In this document: positions 36,554-46,590 of the stretch, piece by piece | How positions within the stretch are numbered: the stretch's first letter is position 1 | How the letters are laid out: each line of letters begins with the position of its first letter | Source of the DNA: an uncultured Pseudohongiella sp. | GTDB taxonomy: Bacteria; Pseudomonadota; Gammaproteobacteria; Pseudomonadales; Pseudohongiellaceae | Assembly: GCA_902537815.1 (NCBI GenBank) | Contig: CACBCS010000003.1 | Coordinates: 62,001 to 126,000, forward strand | Length of the DNA: 64,000 nucleotides | Direction of reading: 5' to 3' | Notes under the pieces: generated by a model | The model's database searches: none | What the model was told of the DNA's origin: nothing | Seen by the model: the letters and a program-made list of their open reading frames with translations, nothing else | Program-made: the position numbers and the translations under genes

Positions 36554-39175
36554 TCAAGCCACCGCCTGCTCCGCCACTTTCGGCGAGAGCGAAAAAGTCA
36601 GATTCCCGTCAGTAGCGGCATCCACATTGATGACATCACCTGCCCGGTATGCGCCCCGCAGAACATGCTCTGCCAGGGGGTTTTCGAGGCTATTCTGGAT
36701 TGCACGCTTCAGCGGGCGAGCACCGTAAACGGGGTCGAAACCGGCTTCTGCAATGTGATCCAGCAAGTTATCGCTGACCCGCAAAGCCAGCTTACTGCTC
36801 GCCAGTCGCTCGTTTAAAAGCGCAATCTGGATGCCGGCTATGCGACGAATCTGATCTTTCTGCAACGGATGAAAGACCACTGTTTCATCAATCCGATTCA
36901 CGAATTCCGGCGAAAAATGTCTGACCACCGCCTCCATGACACCGCGCTTAACCCGATCATAGGTATCTGCTTCAACCGTTTGCTGATTCATCATCTCCTG
37001 AATCCGGTCTGAGCCCAAATTTGAAGTCATCACGATAACTGTGTTTCGAAAATCCACTGTGCGGCCATGACCATCTGTCAATCGACCGTCATCCAGCACT
37101 TGCAGCAGGACATTGAATACGTCGGCATGTGCCTTCTCCACCTCATCCAGCAGCAGGACCGAATACGGACGGCGCCTGACAGTTTCAGTCAAATACCCCC
37201 CCTCTTCATAGCCAACGTAACCCGGAGGTGCTCCGATTAAACGCGCAACTGAGTGCTGCTCCATGAATTCAGACATATCCAACCGAACCATCGCGTCCTC
37301 AGTGTCAAACAGAAACTCAGCCAGCGCCTTGCATAGCTCCGTTTTACCGACCCCGGTAGGACCCAGAAACAGAAATGAACCATTTGGCCGATTGGGATCT
37401 GACAACCCAGAACGTGAGCGCCTGACTGCATTGGCCACCGCAGAGATCGCTTCTGACTGACCCACTACGCGCTTTTGTAGGGCCTGTTCCATTTCCAGCA
37501 ATCGTTGTCTGTCGCCCTGCAGCATCTTGTTTACCGGAATACCCGTGGACCGGGACACCACATCAGCAATTTCTTCTTCGGTCACCTTGTTGCGCAACAG
37601 CTGCTTTTCGGCCGCCTCTGCAACGGTGGCCAGCTCCAGCTTCTGCTCCAGCCCTGGAATGACACCGTATTGAATTTCCGACATCCGTGCCAGATCGCCT
37701 GATCGGCGAGCCGCTTCCATATCCTGCCTGGCCTGCTCTAGACTCCCTTTGATTGATGCGGCGCCCTGCAGGGAGGCTTTCTCGGCCTTCCATATCTCTT
37801 CCAGATCTGCGTATTCCCTTTCCAGTCCGGCAATGTCTGATTCGAGCTTGTCTTTGCGCTCAAGTGCAGCAGCATCCTCATCTTTTTTTAGCGCTTCACG
37901 CTCTATTTTCAGCTGAATCAGGCGCCTTTCAAGCCTGTCCATTTGTTCCGGTTTGGAGTCAATTTCCATCCTAATTAAACTGGCCGCTTCATCTACAAGG
38001 TCGATCGCCTTATCCGGCAATTGACGATCCGTAATGTACCGCTGCGACAGGCGAGCAGAGGCAATAATGGCCGAGTCCGTAATATCGACACCATGATGCA
38101 CCTCATAGCGCTCTTTCAGCCCCCTCAGGATCGCAATAGTATCTTCCTCGGTCGGCTCGCTGACCAAAACTTTCTGGAACCTCCGTTCCAGCGCAGCGTC
38201 CTTTTCAATGTATTTCCGATACTCATCAAGGGTTGTTGCACCGACACAGTGCAGCTCGCCTCGCGCCAGCGCAGGTTTGAGCATATTGCCGGCATCCATT
38301 GCGCCTTCTGCTTTGCCGGCCCCCACCATGGTATGCATCTCATCTATGAAGAGAATTACTGATCCTTCCTGCTTGACGAGCTCATTGAGAACGGCTTTTA
38401 GTCGCTCCTCAAATTCTCCTCGAAACTTAGCTCCCGCGATCAGCGAACCCATGTCGAGAGCAAGAATCTTTTTGTCCTTCAGCGCCTCTGGGACTTCACC
38501 ATTGACAATGCGCTGCGCGAGCCCCTCTGCTATCGCTGTTTTGCCCACTCCCGGCTCGCCAATGAGCACCGGATTGTTTTTCGTTCGGCGCTGCAGCACC
38601 TGAATCGTACGGCGAATTTCTGCATCGCGACCGATCACCGGATCCAACTCAGAATTCTCAGCCCGTTCCGTAAGATCAGTACAGTAGTTATTTAATGCCT
38701 GCCAGGCATCTTCAGCGTCGGCCCTGTCCGCACTTTCACCGCCACGCAGATTAGTAATCGCATTTTCAAACGCCTGTGCAGACACGCCGAAGCCGTTTAG
38801 TATTTTGCCTACCTCATCTTTCCCCTGAATGGCAGCAAGCAGAACCGTCTCGCTGGAGACGTAAGCATCTCGTTTTTGCTGGGCAAGCTTGTCTGACTGG
38901 CTGAGTAATTTACCTAACTCCGGGGAGGCTGTGATTTCGCCATCATGATCAGGAACCACGGGCAGCTCGTCTACCGACTTCTGCAACGCTTGTCTCAGCT
39001 GCGAAACAGGAAACCCGGTTTGGCTCAGTAAAGGACGAACCGTGCCGCCTTTTTGGTCGATCAGCATCAGCATGAGATGCTCTGGTCTAATTTGGTTATG
39101 ATCTTTGCCTAGCGCAAGAGATTGCGCATCAGCCAAAGCTGATTGCAGTTTACTTGTCAGTTTATCCAGTCGCAT
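36554..39175 (-). CDS. clpB: ATP-dependent chaperone ClpB
   Basis: 873 residues. The ClpB hexamer works with DnaK to pull proteins out of aggregates. Order: Clp N-domain ([20 protein letters not shown] at the start), AAA1 with Walker A GEPGVGKT, the long coiled-coil middle domain rich in E/K/R, and AAA2 with Walker A GPTGVGKT and the pore-loop sequence GYVGYEEGG. The ATG at 39173-39175 has AAGGA eight bases before it; a longer in-frame start at 39223 was rejected. A sigma-32-like promoter lies 70-95 bases upstream. Confidence 0.96.
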   Translation of the reverse strand: MRLDKLTSKLQSALADAQSLALGKDHNQIRPEHLMLMLIDQKGGTVRPLLSQTGFPVSQLRQALQKSVDELPVVPDHDGEITASPELGKLLSQSDKLAQQKRDAYVSSETVLLAAIQGKDEVGKILNGFGVSAQAFENAITNLRGGESADRADAEDAWQALNNYCTDLTERAENSELDPVIGRDAEIRRTIQVLQRRTKNNPVLIGEPGVGKTAIAEGLAQRIVNGEVPEALKDKKILALDMGSLIAGAKFRGEFEERLKAVLNELVKQEGSVILFIDEMHTMVGAGKAEGAMDAGNMLKPALARGELHCVGATTLDEYRKYIEKDAALERRFQKVLVSEPTEEDTIAILRGLKERYEVHHGVDITDSAIIASARLSQRYITDRQLPDKAIDLVDEAASLIRMEIDSKPEQMDRLERRLIQLKIEREALKKDEDAAALERKDKLESDIAGLEREYADLEEIWKAEKASLQGAASIKGSLEQARQDMEAARRSGDLARMSEIQYGVIPGLEQKLELATVAEAAEKQLLRNKVTEEEIADVVSRSTGIPVNKMLQGDRQRLLEMEQALQKRVVGQSEAISAVANAVRRSRSGLSDPNRPNGSFLFLGPTGVGKTELCKALAEFLFDTEDAMVRLDMSEFMEQHSVARLIGAPPGYVGYEEGGYLTETVRRRPYSVLLLDEVEKAHADVFNVLLQVLDDGRLTDGHGRTVDFRNTVIVMTSNLGSDRIQEMMNQQTVEADTYDRVKRGVMEAVVRHFSPEFVNRIDETVVFHPLQKDQIRRIAGIQIALLNERLASSKLALRVSDNLLDHIAEAGFDPVYGARPLKRAIQNSLENPLAEHVLRGAYRAGDVINVDAATDGNLTFSLSPKVAEQAVA

Positions 39176-39244
39176 CGTTACGATCCTTTTCAGCACAAAA
39201 CCCTGAAACACCGGGCTGTGCATTCCACTATCGATAACGTAAAG

Positions 39245-39270
39245 ATTGGGGTGAACAATAAATTTTTCAA
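39245..39270 (-). promoter_or_regulatory. Sigma-32-like heat-shock promoter of clpB
   Basis: On the reverse strand TTGAAA (39265-39270) is followed after 13 bases by CCCCAAT (39245-39251), close to the RpoH consensus CTTGAAA-N11-16-CCCCATNT. It lies upstream of clpB, a classical heat-shock gene. Confidence 0.75.
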
Positions 39271-39343
39271 TATTGAATCTGTACAGGCGCTAACCGACGG
39301 AACGCCTGTTCAATTCCGGAGCACGGCCCAGAGGCTCAGTCAG

Positions 39344-40093
39344 TCACGCCGATGGGATACAGATGGTCGTCGCATTCCGACCGCAGACTGGCGAAACTCT
39401 GTAGGAGAAGAAGCGTCGCTGATCGCAAGAAGTGCACAATCCACCGCCACTTATTCTCTGAACGCCCTGCTGCCGGAGCAGGGCTGTCGCGACCTCATAC
39501 AGATCTGCCATGAACTTTTCACCGACCGCTGGCGTGAAAGCGCTTGCCAGCGCATCGTCAGCGAGAATTGCACTCAGTGCAGCATGCACATCCCGCCCAA
39601 CTTCGAAGTGGCAAGGGCCTATAGCCGGACCCATCCAGGCAAGAATTGACTCCGGCGGCGTCCGCATCGCCTTAATCGTGTTGTCAACAATGCCCGACGC
39701 CAACCCGCGCCAACCGCAGTGCACAGCAGCGATTTCACTGCCATCCTCGGCGGCCAGCAACAGAGGCAGACAATCCGCGGTCAGTACACTGAGCGCCAAA
39801 CCTGCTTCTCGAGTAATGACTGCATCCGCCTCTACAGAAGTAGTTTCCTCCCGCACGACAACTACTCGAGCACCGTGCACCTGCTTGAGCCACTGCCAAC
39901 CTCGGATTCCGGGGAGAGTGGCCCGCAGCCGACGCCGATTCGAGGCCACCGCGTCCGAATTATCACCGACATGGTCTGCCAGATTGAACGAGTTAAACGC
40001 TGCCTGACTGACGCCTCCAGCGCGGGTCGTAACGAACGCCGACACCGTGTCAGGCGCCTCCCAATCAGGACAGATCAAGGACATATCGCTCAC
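39344..40093 (-). CDS. pgeF: Peptidoglycan editing factor / multicopper-oxidase-like purine nucleoside enzyme (YfiH family)
   Basis: 249 residues. Family residues are in place: TTRAGGVSQAAFNSFNLADHVGD, WLKQVHGARVV, LTADCLPLLLA, HCGWRGLASGIV and GPAIGPCHFEVG, with the C-terminal CTSCDQRRFFSYR. The His/Cys set binds zinc. Members are reported both as adenosine/purine nucleoside phosphorylases and as factors that correct peptidoglycan precursors. GTG at 40091-40093 overlaps the rluD stop (GTGA), so the two are coupled, as in Pseudomonas. Confidence 0.92.
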   Translation of the reverse strand: MSDMSLICPDWEAPDTVSAFVTTRAGGVSQAAFNSFNLADHVGDNSDAVASNRRRLRATLPGIRGWQWLKQVHGARVVVVREETTSVEADAVITREAGLALSVLTADCLPLLLAAEDGSEIAAVHCGWRGLASGIVDNTIKAMRTPPESILAWMGPAIGPCHFEVGRDVHAALSAILADDALASAFTPAVGEKFMADLYEVATALLRQQGVQRISGGGLCTSCDQRRFFSYRVSPVCGRNATTICIPSA

Positions 40094-41067
40094 GCCGTCC
40101 CCTCTCCGGCATCCTGGTGCAAAAGACTCAACAAGCCCGCGAAGTCATCCGGCAATCGGGCTTCCCACCTGCACTCCAACTTGGTTGCAGGATGTAAAAG
40201 CGCCAGTTCAGACGCATGCAGAGCCTGGCGTTTGAATGTCTCCAGCGCACCTGCCAGCTCCTCTACGCAATTTGGCGGAACCCGATAGCGTCCTCCATAG
40301 AGCGGATCACCTACGATAGGATATTTTAAATGTGCCATATGGACCCTTATCTGATGAGTACGGCCGGTTTCCAGGTTCACACGGATGTGGGTATGAGCAG
40401 CATAGCGCTGAACCACTCGATAATGGGTAATGGCTTCCTGACCATCTGCGGAAACGGCTCGCTTCATGCGATGCACCGGATGACGGGCTAGAGGCGCTGA
40501 AACAGTCCCTCCTGCAGTCATAACTCCCTGAACCACTGCCTCATACTGCCTAGAAACCGACCGTGACTGCAGCTGCTGAACCAGGGCATGATGACTCTTC
40601 AGATTTTTCGCGACAACCATCAATCCGGTAGTATCTTTATCAAGTCGATGGACAATCCCTGCACGCGGAAGAGATTCAAGGGTGGGGCAATAGTGCAGCA
40701 GACCATTAACCAGAGTGCCCTGATGATGACCCGCTGCCGGATGGACGACAAGTTCAGCCTGTTTATCAAGCACGAGCAGCTCTTCATCTTCGTAGACGAT
40801 ACTGAGCGGCATTTCCTCGGCGGCACAGTTCTCAGCCGATTGTGGCGTTGCGTCAAGGACCAGCCACGAACCGGCGAGCGCCGATTCTCTCGGTTTACAG
40901 CGCTGACCATTCACAGTCAGCTCGCCTGTTTTCATCCAGGCCTGCAGCCTCGCTCGGGAATAGTCGGGAAACAAGCGGGCGGCCACCTGGTCTATTCGGT
41001 GCCCCGCCTGTTCATCAGTCACCTGAGCCTTCAGCGAGATCGATTCTTTTTCATGTTCCGGCACCAT
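40090..41067 (-). CDS. rluD: 23S rRNA pseudouridine(1911/1915/1917) synthase
   Basis: 325 residues. An S4 RNA-binding domain comes first (HRIDQVAARLFPDYSRARLQ), then the RsuA/RluD catalytic domain with the nucleophilic Asp in GIVHRLDKDTTGLMVVAKNL and the downstream ETGRTHQIRVHMAHLKYPIVGD (cited only as a motif near residue 240). It modifies helix 69 of 23S rRNA. The start is uncertain: ATG 41065-41067 is used; a TTG at 41088 adds seven residues. Divergent from bamD, coupled to pgeF. Confidence 0.93.
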   Translation of the reverse strand: MVPEHEKESISLKAQVTDEQAGHRIDQVAARLFPDYSRARLQAWMKTGELTVNGQRCKPRESALAGSWLVLDATPQSAENCAAEEMPLSIVYEDEELLVLDKQAELVVHPAAGHHQGTLVNGLLHYCPTLESLPRAGIVHRLDKDTTGLMVVAKNLKSHHALVQQLQSRSVSRQYEAVVQGVMTAGGTVSAPLARHPVHRMKRAVSADGQEAITHYRVVQRYAAHTHIRVNLETGRTHQIRVHMAHLKYPIVGDPLYGGRYRVPPNCVEELAGALETFKRQALHASELALLHPATKLECRWEARLPDDFAGLLSLLHQDAGEGTA

Positions 41068-41211
41068 CACACGCGCATGATACTCCAAGCCATCAAAACA
41101 CTCATCTGGGACGAATCACCGCGCAGTTCATTGCCCTATTAGTGGGTTTCAGGCTCACCGTGTGGTTAAATACCGGGTTAAGGATCACCTACAGCGGAAC
41201 TGCAGCCATTC

Positions 41212-42198
41212 ATGACACAGCCAACTTCGACCAGGTTTCTGCATGTTGCCGTCCTTTTGCTGCTCCTCGGCGGGTGCGGACTGTTCGACCGAGATGAAGC
41301 CGACGAATTCTCTGGCCTGACCACAGAGGAGCAATTCTACCGAAGGGCACTGGAACAGCTGGAAAGCCGGAACTATTCGGGTGCAATTTCCACCTACCAG
41401 GCTCTTGAGTCGCGCTTTCCTTTTGGCCGCTTCGCAGCGCAAGCGCAGATTGAGATTGTTTATGCCTATTTCAGCAACGGCGACGAGGAGGCTGCCCGTG
41501 CCGCGGCGGATCGCTTCATCAGACTGCATCCTGAGAATGAGAACATCGACTACGCCTATTACATGAAAGGACTGGCGTCCTTCAACGATCGCAGCGGCGT
41601 CCTGAGCCGCCTGATTCCTGTGGATTACACCAAACGTGATCCGGGTCTGGCTCAGGAATCGTTCAACGACTTTGCTCAAATGCTGGCGCTCTATCCAGAC
41701 AGCGCCTATGCTGCAGACGCTCGAGCCCGGATGGTTTTTCTTCGGAACAACCTGGCAGCCTATGAGATACATGTGGCCAACTACTACCTAGATCGCCGGG
41801 CGTATATTGCGGCATTGCGACGAGGTCAATATGTCGTTGAAAACTTCCAGGGCACTCCGGCAGTGGCCGACGGCGTGGCTATCATGGTGGAATCCTACCT
41901 CAGACTGGGACTGAATGAACTGGCAGACACCTCTCTGGCACTGCTGAAAGAGAACTATCCAAACCATATTTCTATTGATGACGAGGGTGATTTTCGCGTC
42001 AGGACGGAAATTACCGACCCTTCACTGCTCTATACGGTCAGTTTCGGATTGCTCGGAGACAACCGGGGAAATCCTCCACTTGCCCCAACCCAGCGTCCAG
42101 GGACCTCGGGCAGCCAGCAAATCATCAATTCCCAGCGAAGTCAGCAATCAAACGGGCGATCATTTTTAAGCATCATCACCTTCGGACTGCTAAACTGA
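41212..42198 (+). CDS. bamD: Outer membrane assembly lipoprotein BamD
   Basis: 328 residues. Lipoprotein signal with lipobox LLLGGC, acylated at Cys22. Five TPR-like repeats follow ([40 protein letters not shown] and so on). BamD is the essential lipoprotein of the BAM complex that recognises outer-membrane protein signals. It is longer than E. coli BamD (245) because of a Gln/Ser/Pro-rich C-terminal tail after residue 280. Confidence 0.95.
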   Translation: MTQPTSTRFLHVAVLLLLLGGCGLFDRDEADEFSGLTTEEQFYRRALEQLESRNYSGAISTYQALESRFPFGRFAAQAQIEIVYAYFSNGDEEAARAAADRFIRLHPENENIDYAYYMKGLASFNDRSGVLSRLIPVDYTKRDPGLAQESFNDFAQMLALYPDSAYAADARARMVFLRNNLAAYEIHVANYYLDRRAYIAALRRGQYVVENFQGTPAVADGVAIMVESYLRLGLNELADTSLALLKENYPNHISIDDEGDFRVRTEITDPSLLYTVSFGLLGDNRGNPPLAPTQRPGTSGSQQIINSQRSQQSNGRSFLSIITFGLLN

Positions 42199-42403
42199 AA
42201 CAACGGCATATTTCTGCCTGAAGCCCAATGCCAAGAATTCCGGGAGCACTTTAGTTGGGAGACCAACCATCTCCAACAGGAGCAGAGAGTGCAGCGTAAA
42301 GCGGAACGTACGATTCAAAAACCACAGCGCCGGGCAAATCGGACTATGCGCTAATTTCAATCCTCCGATCCGGATTAAAGCGCGATATAGCTTTTACCGG
42401 CGA

Positions 42404-44044
42404 TTAATCACCAAGCGACCAACCATTAGTGATCGGATAGCGCCTGTCGCGACCAAATCCACGCTGAGTCAGTCTCACTCCGATCGGCCCCTGACGACGT
42501 TTGTACTCGTTCAGGTCAACAAGCCGCAACACCCGCTTTACATCCGCTTCGAGAAAACCTTTCTCCACAATCGACTCAAAGCTCAAATCCCGCTCAACGT
42601 ATAGCTCGAGGATCGCATCCAGAGTATCGTAATCCGGCAGACTGTCTTGGTCCAGCTGCCCGGGCTCGAGTTCTGCCGATGGCGGTCTGTTGATCACCTC
42701 AATGGGAATCGCTTCGCAATCCGCTTTCTGCGCGTTTCTGTACCGGGCCAGTTTATAGACCAATGTTTTTGAGACATCTTTCAAAACATCAAAGCCGCCT
42801 GCCATGTCCCCATAGAGCGTAGAGTACCCAACAGCAATTTCGCTCTTGTTGCCTGTCGTCAAAACCAGCAAGCCCTTTTTGTTCGAAATTGCCATCAGCA
42901 GGACACCCCGCGCACGCGCCTGTATATTCTGCTCAGTGACATCAACAGGCAGACCCCGAAATTCCTGCTCCAGCGCTTCGAGAAAACTCGCATAAATTTC
43001 ATTGATAGCAATTACCTGATAGTCCACGCCAAGGGTCCTGGCTTGACGTTCGGCGCAGTCGAGGCTAAGTTGTGAAGTATAGGCAAAGGGCATCATGACA
43101 GCTTCGACACGGGCTGCGCCCAGTGCGTCCACCGCGATAGCCAGACTCAAGGCTGAGTCAATTCCACCGGACAGCCCTAAAACCACTCCGGAAAATCGGT
43201 TCTTGGTTACGTAATCCCGCAATCCCAGAACAAGCGTTTCATAGACCTGAGCTTCGAGACTGAGACTTGCCGAAAGCCGTTGTGAGGCGATCCGGCATAC
43301 CCCGCTAATGTCGATTTGGACTTCAAGTGGAAACAAACCCTCGACGAACTGGGGCACCTGGCAAGCCAGTTGGCCCTCGCTAGCCGCCAAAGATCCTCCG
43401 TCAAACACTAGCTCGTCCTGGCCGCCCAGTAAATTAACATACACAACTGGGAAACCCTCTTCCATGCTGCGCTTACAGACCAGGCCTTGTCTTTCCTCAA
43501 GCTTCGCAGTGTGAAAAGGAGACGCATTGATGTTGACTAACATCTGTGCGCCGGCGTTCTTAGCCTGACGAGCAGGCTCATCTTCCCAGAGATCTTCGCA
43601 AATGGTGAAAGCGATCGTCGTACCTTTCAGATCAAGCGTACAGGAGCGATCACCCGCAGCAAAATATCTTCGCTCATCAAAAACCTGATAGTTTGGCAGG
43701 CACTGCTTGCGATACCCACCCACTACCTCCCCTTGCTGAGCAATCAGCAGCGAATTATAGACTGCCTCGCCGGTGCTCTCTGGAAAGCCAATGACCAGAA
43801 TCGGATCGATGCTTTCCCGAAGAATGTGCTGCAGGGCCTTTTCCACTCTGAGTTTAAGGCTGGGTCGCAGCAGCAAATCCTCAGGCGGATAACCGGTCAA
43901 AGCTAGCTCCGGGAATACCACGACGTCAGCCGCAAATTCCACTTCAGCTCGCTTGGCAGCGCTGATGATGCGTTCAGTATTACCGTCGATGTCCCCAACC
44001 AGCAAATTCAATTGGGCCATGACTATATTCAACTTTTCTGACAT
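42404..44044 (-). CDS. nadE: Glutamine-dependent NAD+ synthetase
   Basis: 546 residues. An N-terminal nitrilase-like glutaminase domain has Glu in FPELALTGYPPEDLLLR, Lys near 113 and Cys in TICEDLWED. A C-terminal NAD synthetase domain has the P-loop VVLGLSGGIDSALSLAIAVD. It amidates deamido-NAD using ammonia tunnelled from glutamine. ATG 44042-44044 is used; a GTG seven codons upstream is possible. It occupies the place where relatives carry pilSR. Confidence 0.95.
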   Translation of the reverse strand: MSEKLNIVMAQLNLLVGDIDGNTERIISAAKRAEVEFAADVVVFPELALTGYPPEDLLLRPSLKLRVEKALQHILRESIDPILVIGFPESTGEAVYNSLLIAQQGEVVGGYRKQCLPNYQVFDERRYFAAGDRSCTLDLKGTTIAFTICEDLWEDEPARQAKNAGAQMLVNINASPFHTAKLEERQGLVCKRSMEEGFPVVYVNLLGGQDELVFDGGSLAASEGQLACQVPQFVEGLFPLEVQIDISGVCRIASQRLSASLSLEAQVYETLVLGLRDYVTKNRFSGVVLGLSGGIDSALSLAIAVDALGAARVEAVMMPFAYTSQLSLDCAERQARTLGVDYQVIAINEIYASFLEALEQEFRGLPVDVTEQNIQARARGVLLMAISNKKGLLVLTTGNKSEIAVGYSTLYGDMAGGFDVLKDVSKTLVYKLARYRNAQKADCEAIPIEVINRPPSAELEPGQLDQDSLPDYDTLDAILELYVERDLSFESIVEKGFLEADVKRVLRLVDLNEYKRRQGPIGVRLTQRGFGRDRRYPITNGWSLGD

Positions 44045-44237
44045 AGGTTGCCTGAATGGAGTCACTTTCCTGTTATGTCGGAATGTTTGAGCAATTCACT
44101 TACTCGTAACAATGGGAGTCGGTACCTGTTAACGGGCTAACCGGGCGGTACCGAACGAGGCAGGCTATTGTACGACAAATCCTAGGCATCAGTTTCACAT
44201 TTCCACAAACCAGACAAAAACTAACCCACTACGCCAC

Positions 44238-44450
44238 TCACGAGACCAAAATATTGTCCGAAACGTACTACCGTTAGGACAGGGAGAGGCCGACACCGAG
44301 GAAACTTTCTCGCTCTCTCAACATTCACAGACGATTGAAATCGAAGCGATTCAGCAAGCGCTGGAAGAAACTAGCTGGAATAAAAGCGCCGAGACAAGAA
44401 AGTTGGGCGTGTCCTTCCGACACCGACTCAAGAAGCCTGGGCTTGAATAG
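44238..44450 (+). pseudogene. pilR (NtrC-family response regulator) C-terminal remnant
   Basis: 71 in-frame codons without a start, ending at TAG 44448-44450 inside the 3' end of thiO. The last 40 residues, IEIEAIQQALEETSWNKSAE then TRKLGVSFRHRLKKPGLE, are a Fis-type helix-turn-helix as in PilR (compare ALEETRWNKTAAA...SFRALRYRLKKLG). The segment before it resembles the end of the sigma-54 AAA domain (NIVRNVLPLGQGEADTEE). In Pseudomonas the order is bamD-pilS-pilR-thiO with pilR convergent to thiO, and this fragment has exactly that place and orientation. Confidence 0.75.
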
Positions 44451-45582
44451 CTTGCGATGACCCTCGCGGGTCCGTTCCGGGGCGGTAAGGCTGCGGATCA
44501 ATAAAAGGCCGCTGATTCATAATCAGTTCAGACAGCAGGCGTGCAGAAGCCGGCGCCAGCACCAGCCCATTCCGGAATTGGCCAGCATTCACGAACAGAT
44601 TTTCATGTGGCTCTACCAAGCCGATCACCGGCAGGCCACCTGCCCTCCCGGGCCTCAACCCTGACCATTGCCGTACCGGCTCATATCGCGCTAAATCAGG
44701 CAGCATACCTACGGCAGCATCTTGCAGTATTTTCCTGCCTTCTTCTGTCAATGATTTGTCAAAATCGGCGTATTCCAAGGTGCTACCCACGAGCAGATGT
44801 CTATCTCTGCGGGGTATCAGATACTTTCCCTTGTGGAGCACCATCGAATCAATCAATGGTTCAGCTAATCGGTACTGCAGCATTTGTCCCTTCACCGGCG
44901 CCACGCCGGATTCAACTTGCAGAGAACCCAGCAATTGTTGGGTCCAGGCGCCCGCAGTCAGGACAAAAGCCCCCGCCTGCACACTCTGCCTCTCTCCAGA
45001 ACCAGTTGCGTTTGTATATGCTGCAACAATCCTGTTGTCTGTCTGCTCGAATCCGGCAACGCGCGTGTGGGTCTGCAGCGCAAATGACGGTGACTGTTTG
45101 AGACTAGCAATCAGGGCCTTGCACAGCCGGGGGTTGCGCACATGACCCAGGTGCGGCATCCACAAACCCTTGCCAAAGTCCGCCGCCAGATTTTGCTCTG
45201 CTTCATAGATTCGGCCGGCTCCCCAGACTTCCATTGCCTTGCCTTCGGATACCGCCCAAGACACGGCGTCTGACTGATCAGGCGCATCAAGCATGAGCAG
45301 TCCACACGTCTCAAATTCGGCATCGACACCGGTTTCGGCAAGCAACTCACGCACTAGCTGCGGATAATATTCCTGAGCCCAGTTGGCCAGCGCAGTCACT
45401 GCCAGTGAATACCGCCAGGGATACAGCGGTGACACAATCCCGCCTCCCGCCCAGGAGGACTCGCGGGCCACCTCCCCCTGATCAATAAGCATGACCGAGG
45501 CGCCAAGCGCCAACAGATTGCGAGACACCAGCAGCCCGTTAATACCCGCGCCCACCACAAGAAAGTCAGGAATCTGTTTCAA
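44428..45582 (-). CDS. thiO: Glycine oxidase ThiO
   Basis: 384 residues of the DAAO/FAD-dependent oxidoreductase family. It oxidises glycine to iminoacetate for the thiazole of thiamine. The dinucleotide fold is FLVVGAGINGLLVSRNLLALG; SSWAGGGIVSPLYPWRYS and the C-terminal GLRPGRAGGLPVIG with NAGQFRNGLVLAPAS follow. The TTG at 45580-45582 has AAAAAGGG five bases upstream and gives the usual N-terminus; a longer ATG start at 45633 lies upstream of it. No other thi genes are near; placement beside pil genes is ancestral. Confidence 0.88.
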   Translation of the reverse strand: MKQIPDFLVVGAGINGLLVSRNLLALGASVMLIDQGEVARESSWAGGGIVSPLYPWRYSLAVTALANWAQEYYPQLVRELLAETGVDAEFETCGLLMLDAPDQSDAVSWAVSEGKAMEVWGAGRIYEAEQNLAADFGKGLWMPHLGHVRNPRLCKALIASLKQSPSFALQTHTRVAGFEQTDNRIVAAYTNATGSGERQSVQAGAFVLTAGAWTQQLLGSLQVESGVAPVKGQMLQYRLAEPLIDSMVLHKGKYLIPRRDRHLLVGSTLEYADFDKSLTEEGRKILQDAAVGMLPDLARYEPVRQWSGLRPGRAGGLPVIGLVEPHENLFVNAGQFRNGLVLAPASARLLSELIMNQRPFIDPQPYRPGTDPRGSSQAIQAQAS

Positions 45583-45797
45583 ATTTTGCCCTTTTTCCTC
45601 ATCCACCCTTAAAGTATAGTCGCAAAAACTCATGCTTACCGGTAGTCCAACCCGCGTTGCAATCCCCGCAGAGGGCGACTCAAAGCCTAGTCGATACTCA
45701 CCGCTTTGGCAGTGCCATCAGGTATAATCCGGACTGATCCGCTAACAAACCAGCCAGCGGCGGCCACCGGGCCGTCTGATCATTGTAGAGCCCCACT

Positions 45798-46568
45798 CTG
45801 GATATCGACCTCACAATTTTTCAAATCTCCGCGCTTTGCCTTGTGGGTTTCATTGCAGGCGGAATCAATACTCTGGCCGGCGGCGGTTCAAATCTGAGCC
45901 TACCCATGTTGATGATCATGGGGCTGCCCGCCGATGTCGCCAATGCCACTAACCGCGTCGCCGTGTTAATGCAGTGCCTGGTCGGCGTCGCCGGTTTTGA
46001 CCAAAACCAGATGCTAGATCGACCGGCAGTCCGCCCAATTCTGGCGCCAACCCTCGCTGGAGGTGCTGCGGGGGCTCTGGGTGCGGCGCTCATGCCGAAT
46101 ATCTATCTGAAACCACTTCTGCTGCTTACGCTGTTAGGAATGTCGCTGCTGATTCTGCTGCGTCCGGGCATCATTGCCCCGCCCGCCAATACCCCCACTC
46201 TTTCTCCCAATGAGGAACGCCGGGCCTGGTGGGGGCTGTTTGCAGCTGGTTTATATGGCGGGTTCGTTCAGGCTGGTGTCGGGTTTATCCTGCTCGCCGC
46301 TCTTGCCGGCGGTCTCCGTTATGACCTGGTACGGGCAAATGCACTCAAAATGGTTTGCACGCTGGCTTTTACTATGGTGTCAGTCGCAATCTTTCTGATC
46401 TTTGACCTTATCGAATGGATACCCGGCCTGATCCTCGCGGGCGGCAACATGGCCGGCGCCTACCTGATGGTTAAAATCGCCGTGCGCAGTTCTCAGAGCA
46501 CGCTCAAATGGACACTCTTTACCATGACGCTCATCGCCGTGGGCGCAGGCTTTACACTCGGCGAATAA
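45798..46568 (+). CDS. TauE/SafE family sulfite/organosulfonate exporter-like permease
   Basis: About eight membrane helices in two repeats; motifs GFIAGGINTLAGGGSNLSLP and GLYGGFVQAGVGFILLAALA are the family's paired signatures. The substrate is not determined. The first recognised start, GTG at 45843, would cut the first helix. The coding frame clearly extends upstream (IFQISALCLVGFIAGG) to a TAG at 45786-45788 with no ATG, GTG or TTG in between, so the start is probably CTG at 45798 (GTAGAG eight bases before). That start is a proposal. Confidence 0.82.
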   Translation: MDIDLTIFQISALCLVGFIAGGINTLAGGGSNLSLPMLMIMGLPADVANATNRVAVLMQCLVGVAGFDQNQMLDRPAVRPILAPTLAGGAAGALGAALMPNIYLKPLLLLTLLGMSLLILLRPGIIAPPANTPTLSPNEERRAWWGLFAAGLYGGFVQAGVGFILLAALAGGLRYDLVRANALKMVCTLAFTMVSVAIFLIFDLIEWIPGLILAGGNMAGAYLMVKIAVRSSQSTLKWTLFTMTLIAVGAGFTLGE

Positions 46569-46590
46569 AACTCCTGCTGAACGCTTTTAG

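Noticed and set aside
42199..42403. Search for a pilS remnant between bamD and nadE
   Set aside because: An open frame follows the bamD stop but it shows no histidine-kinase motif.
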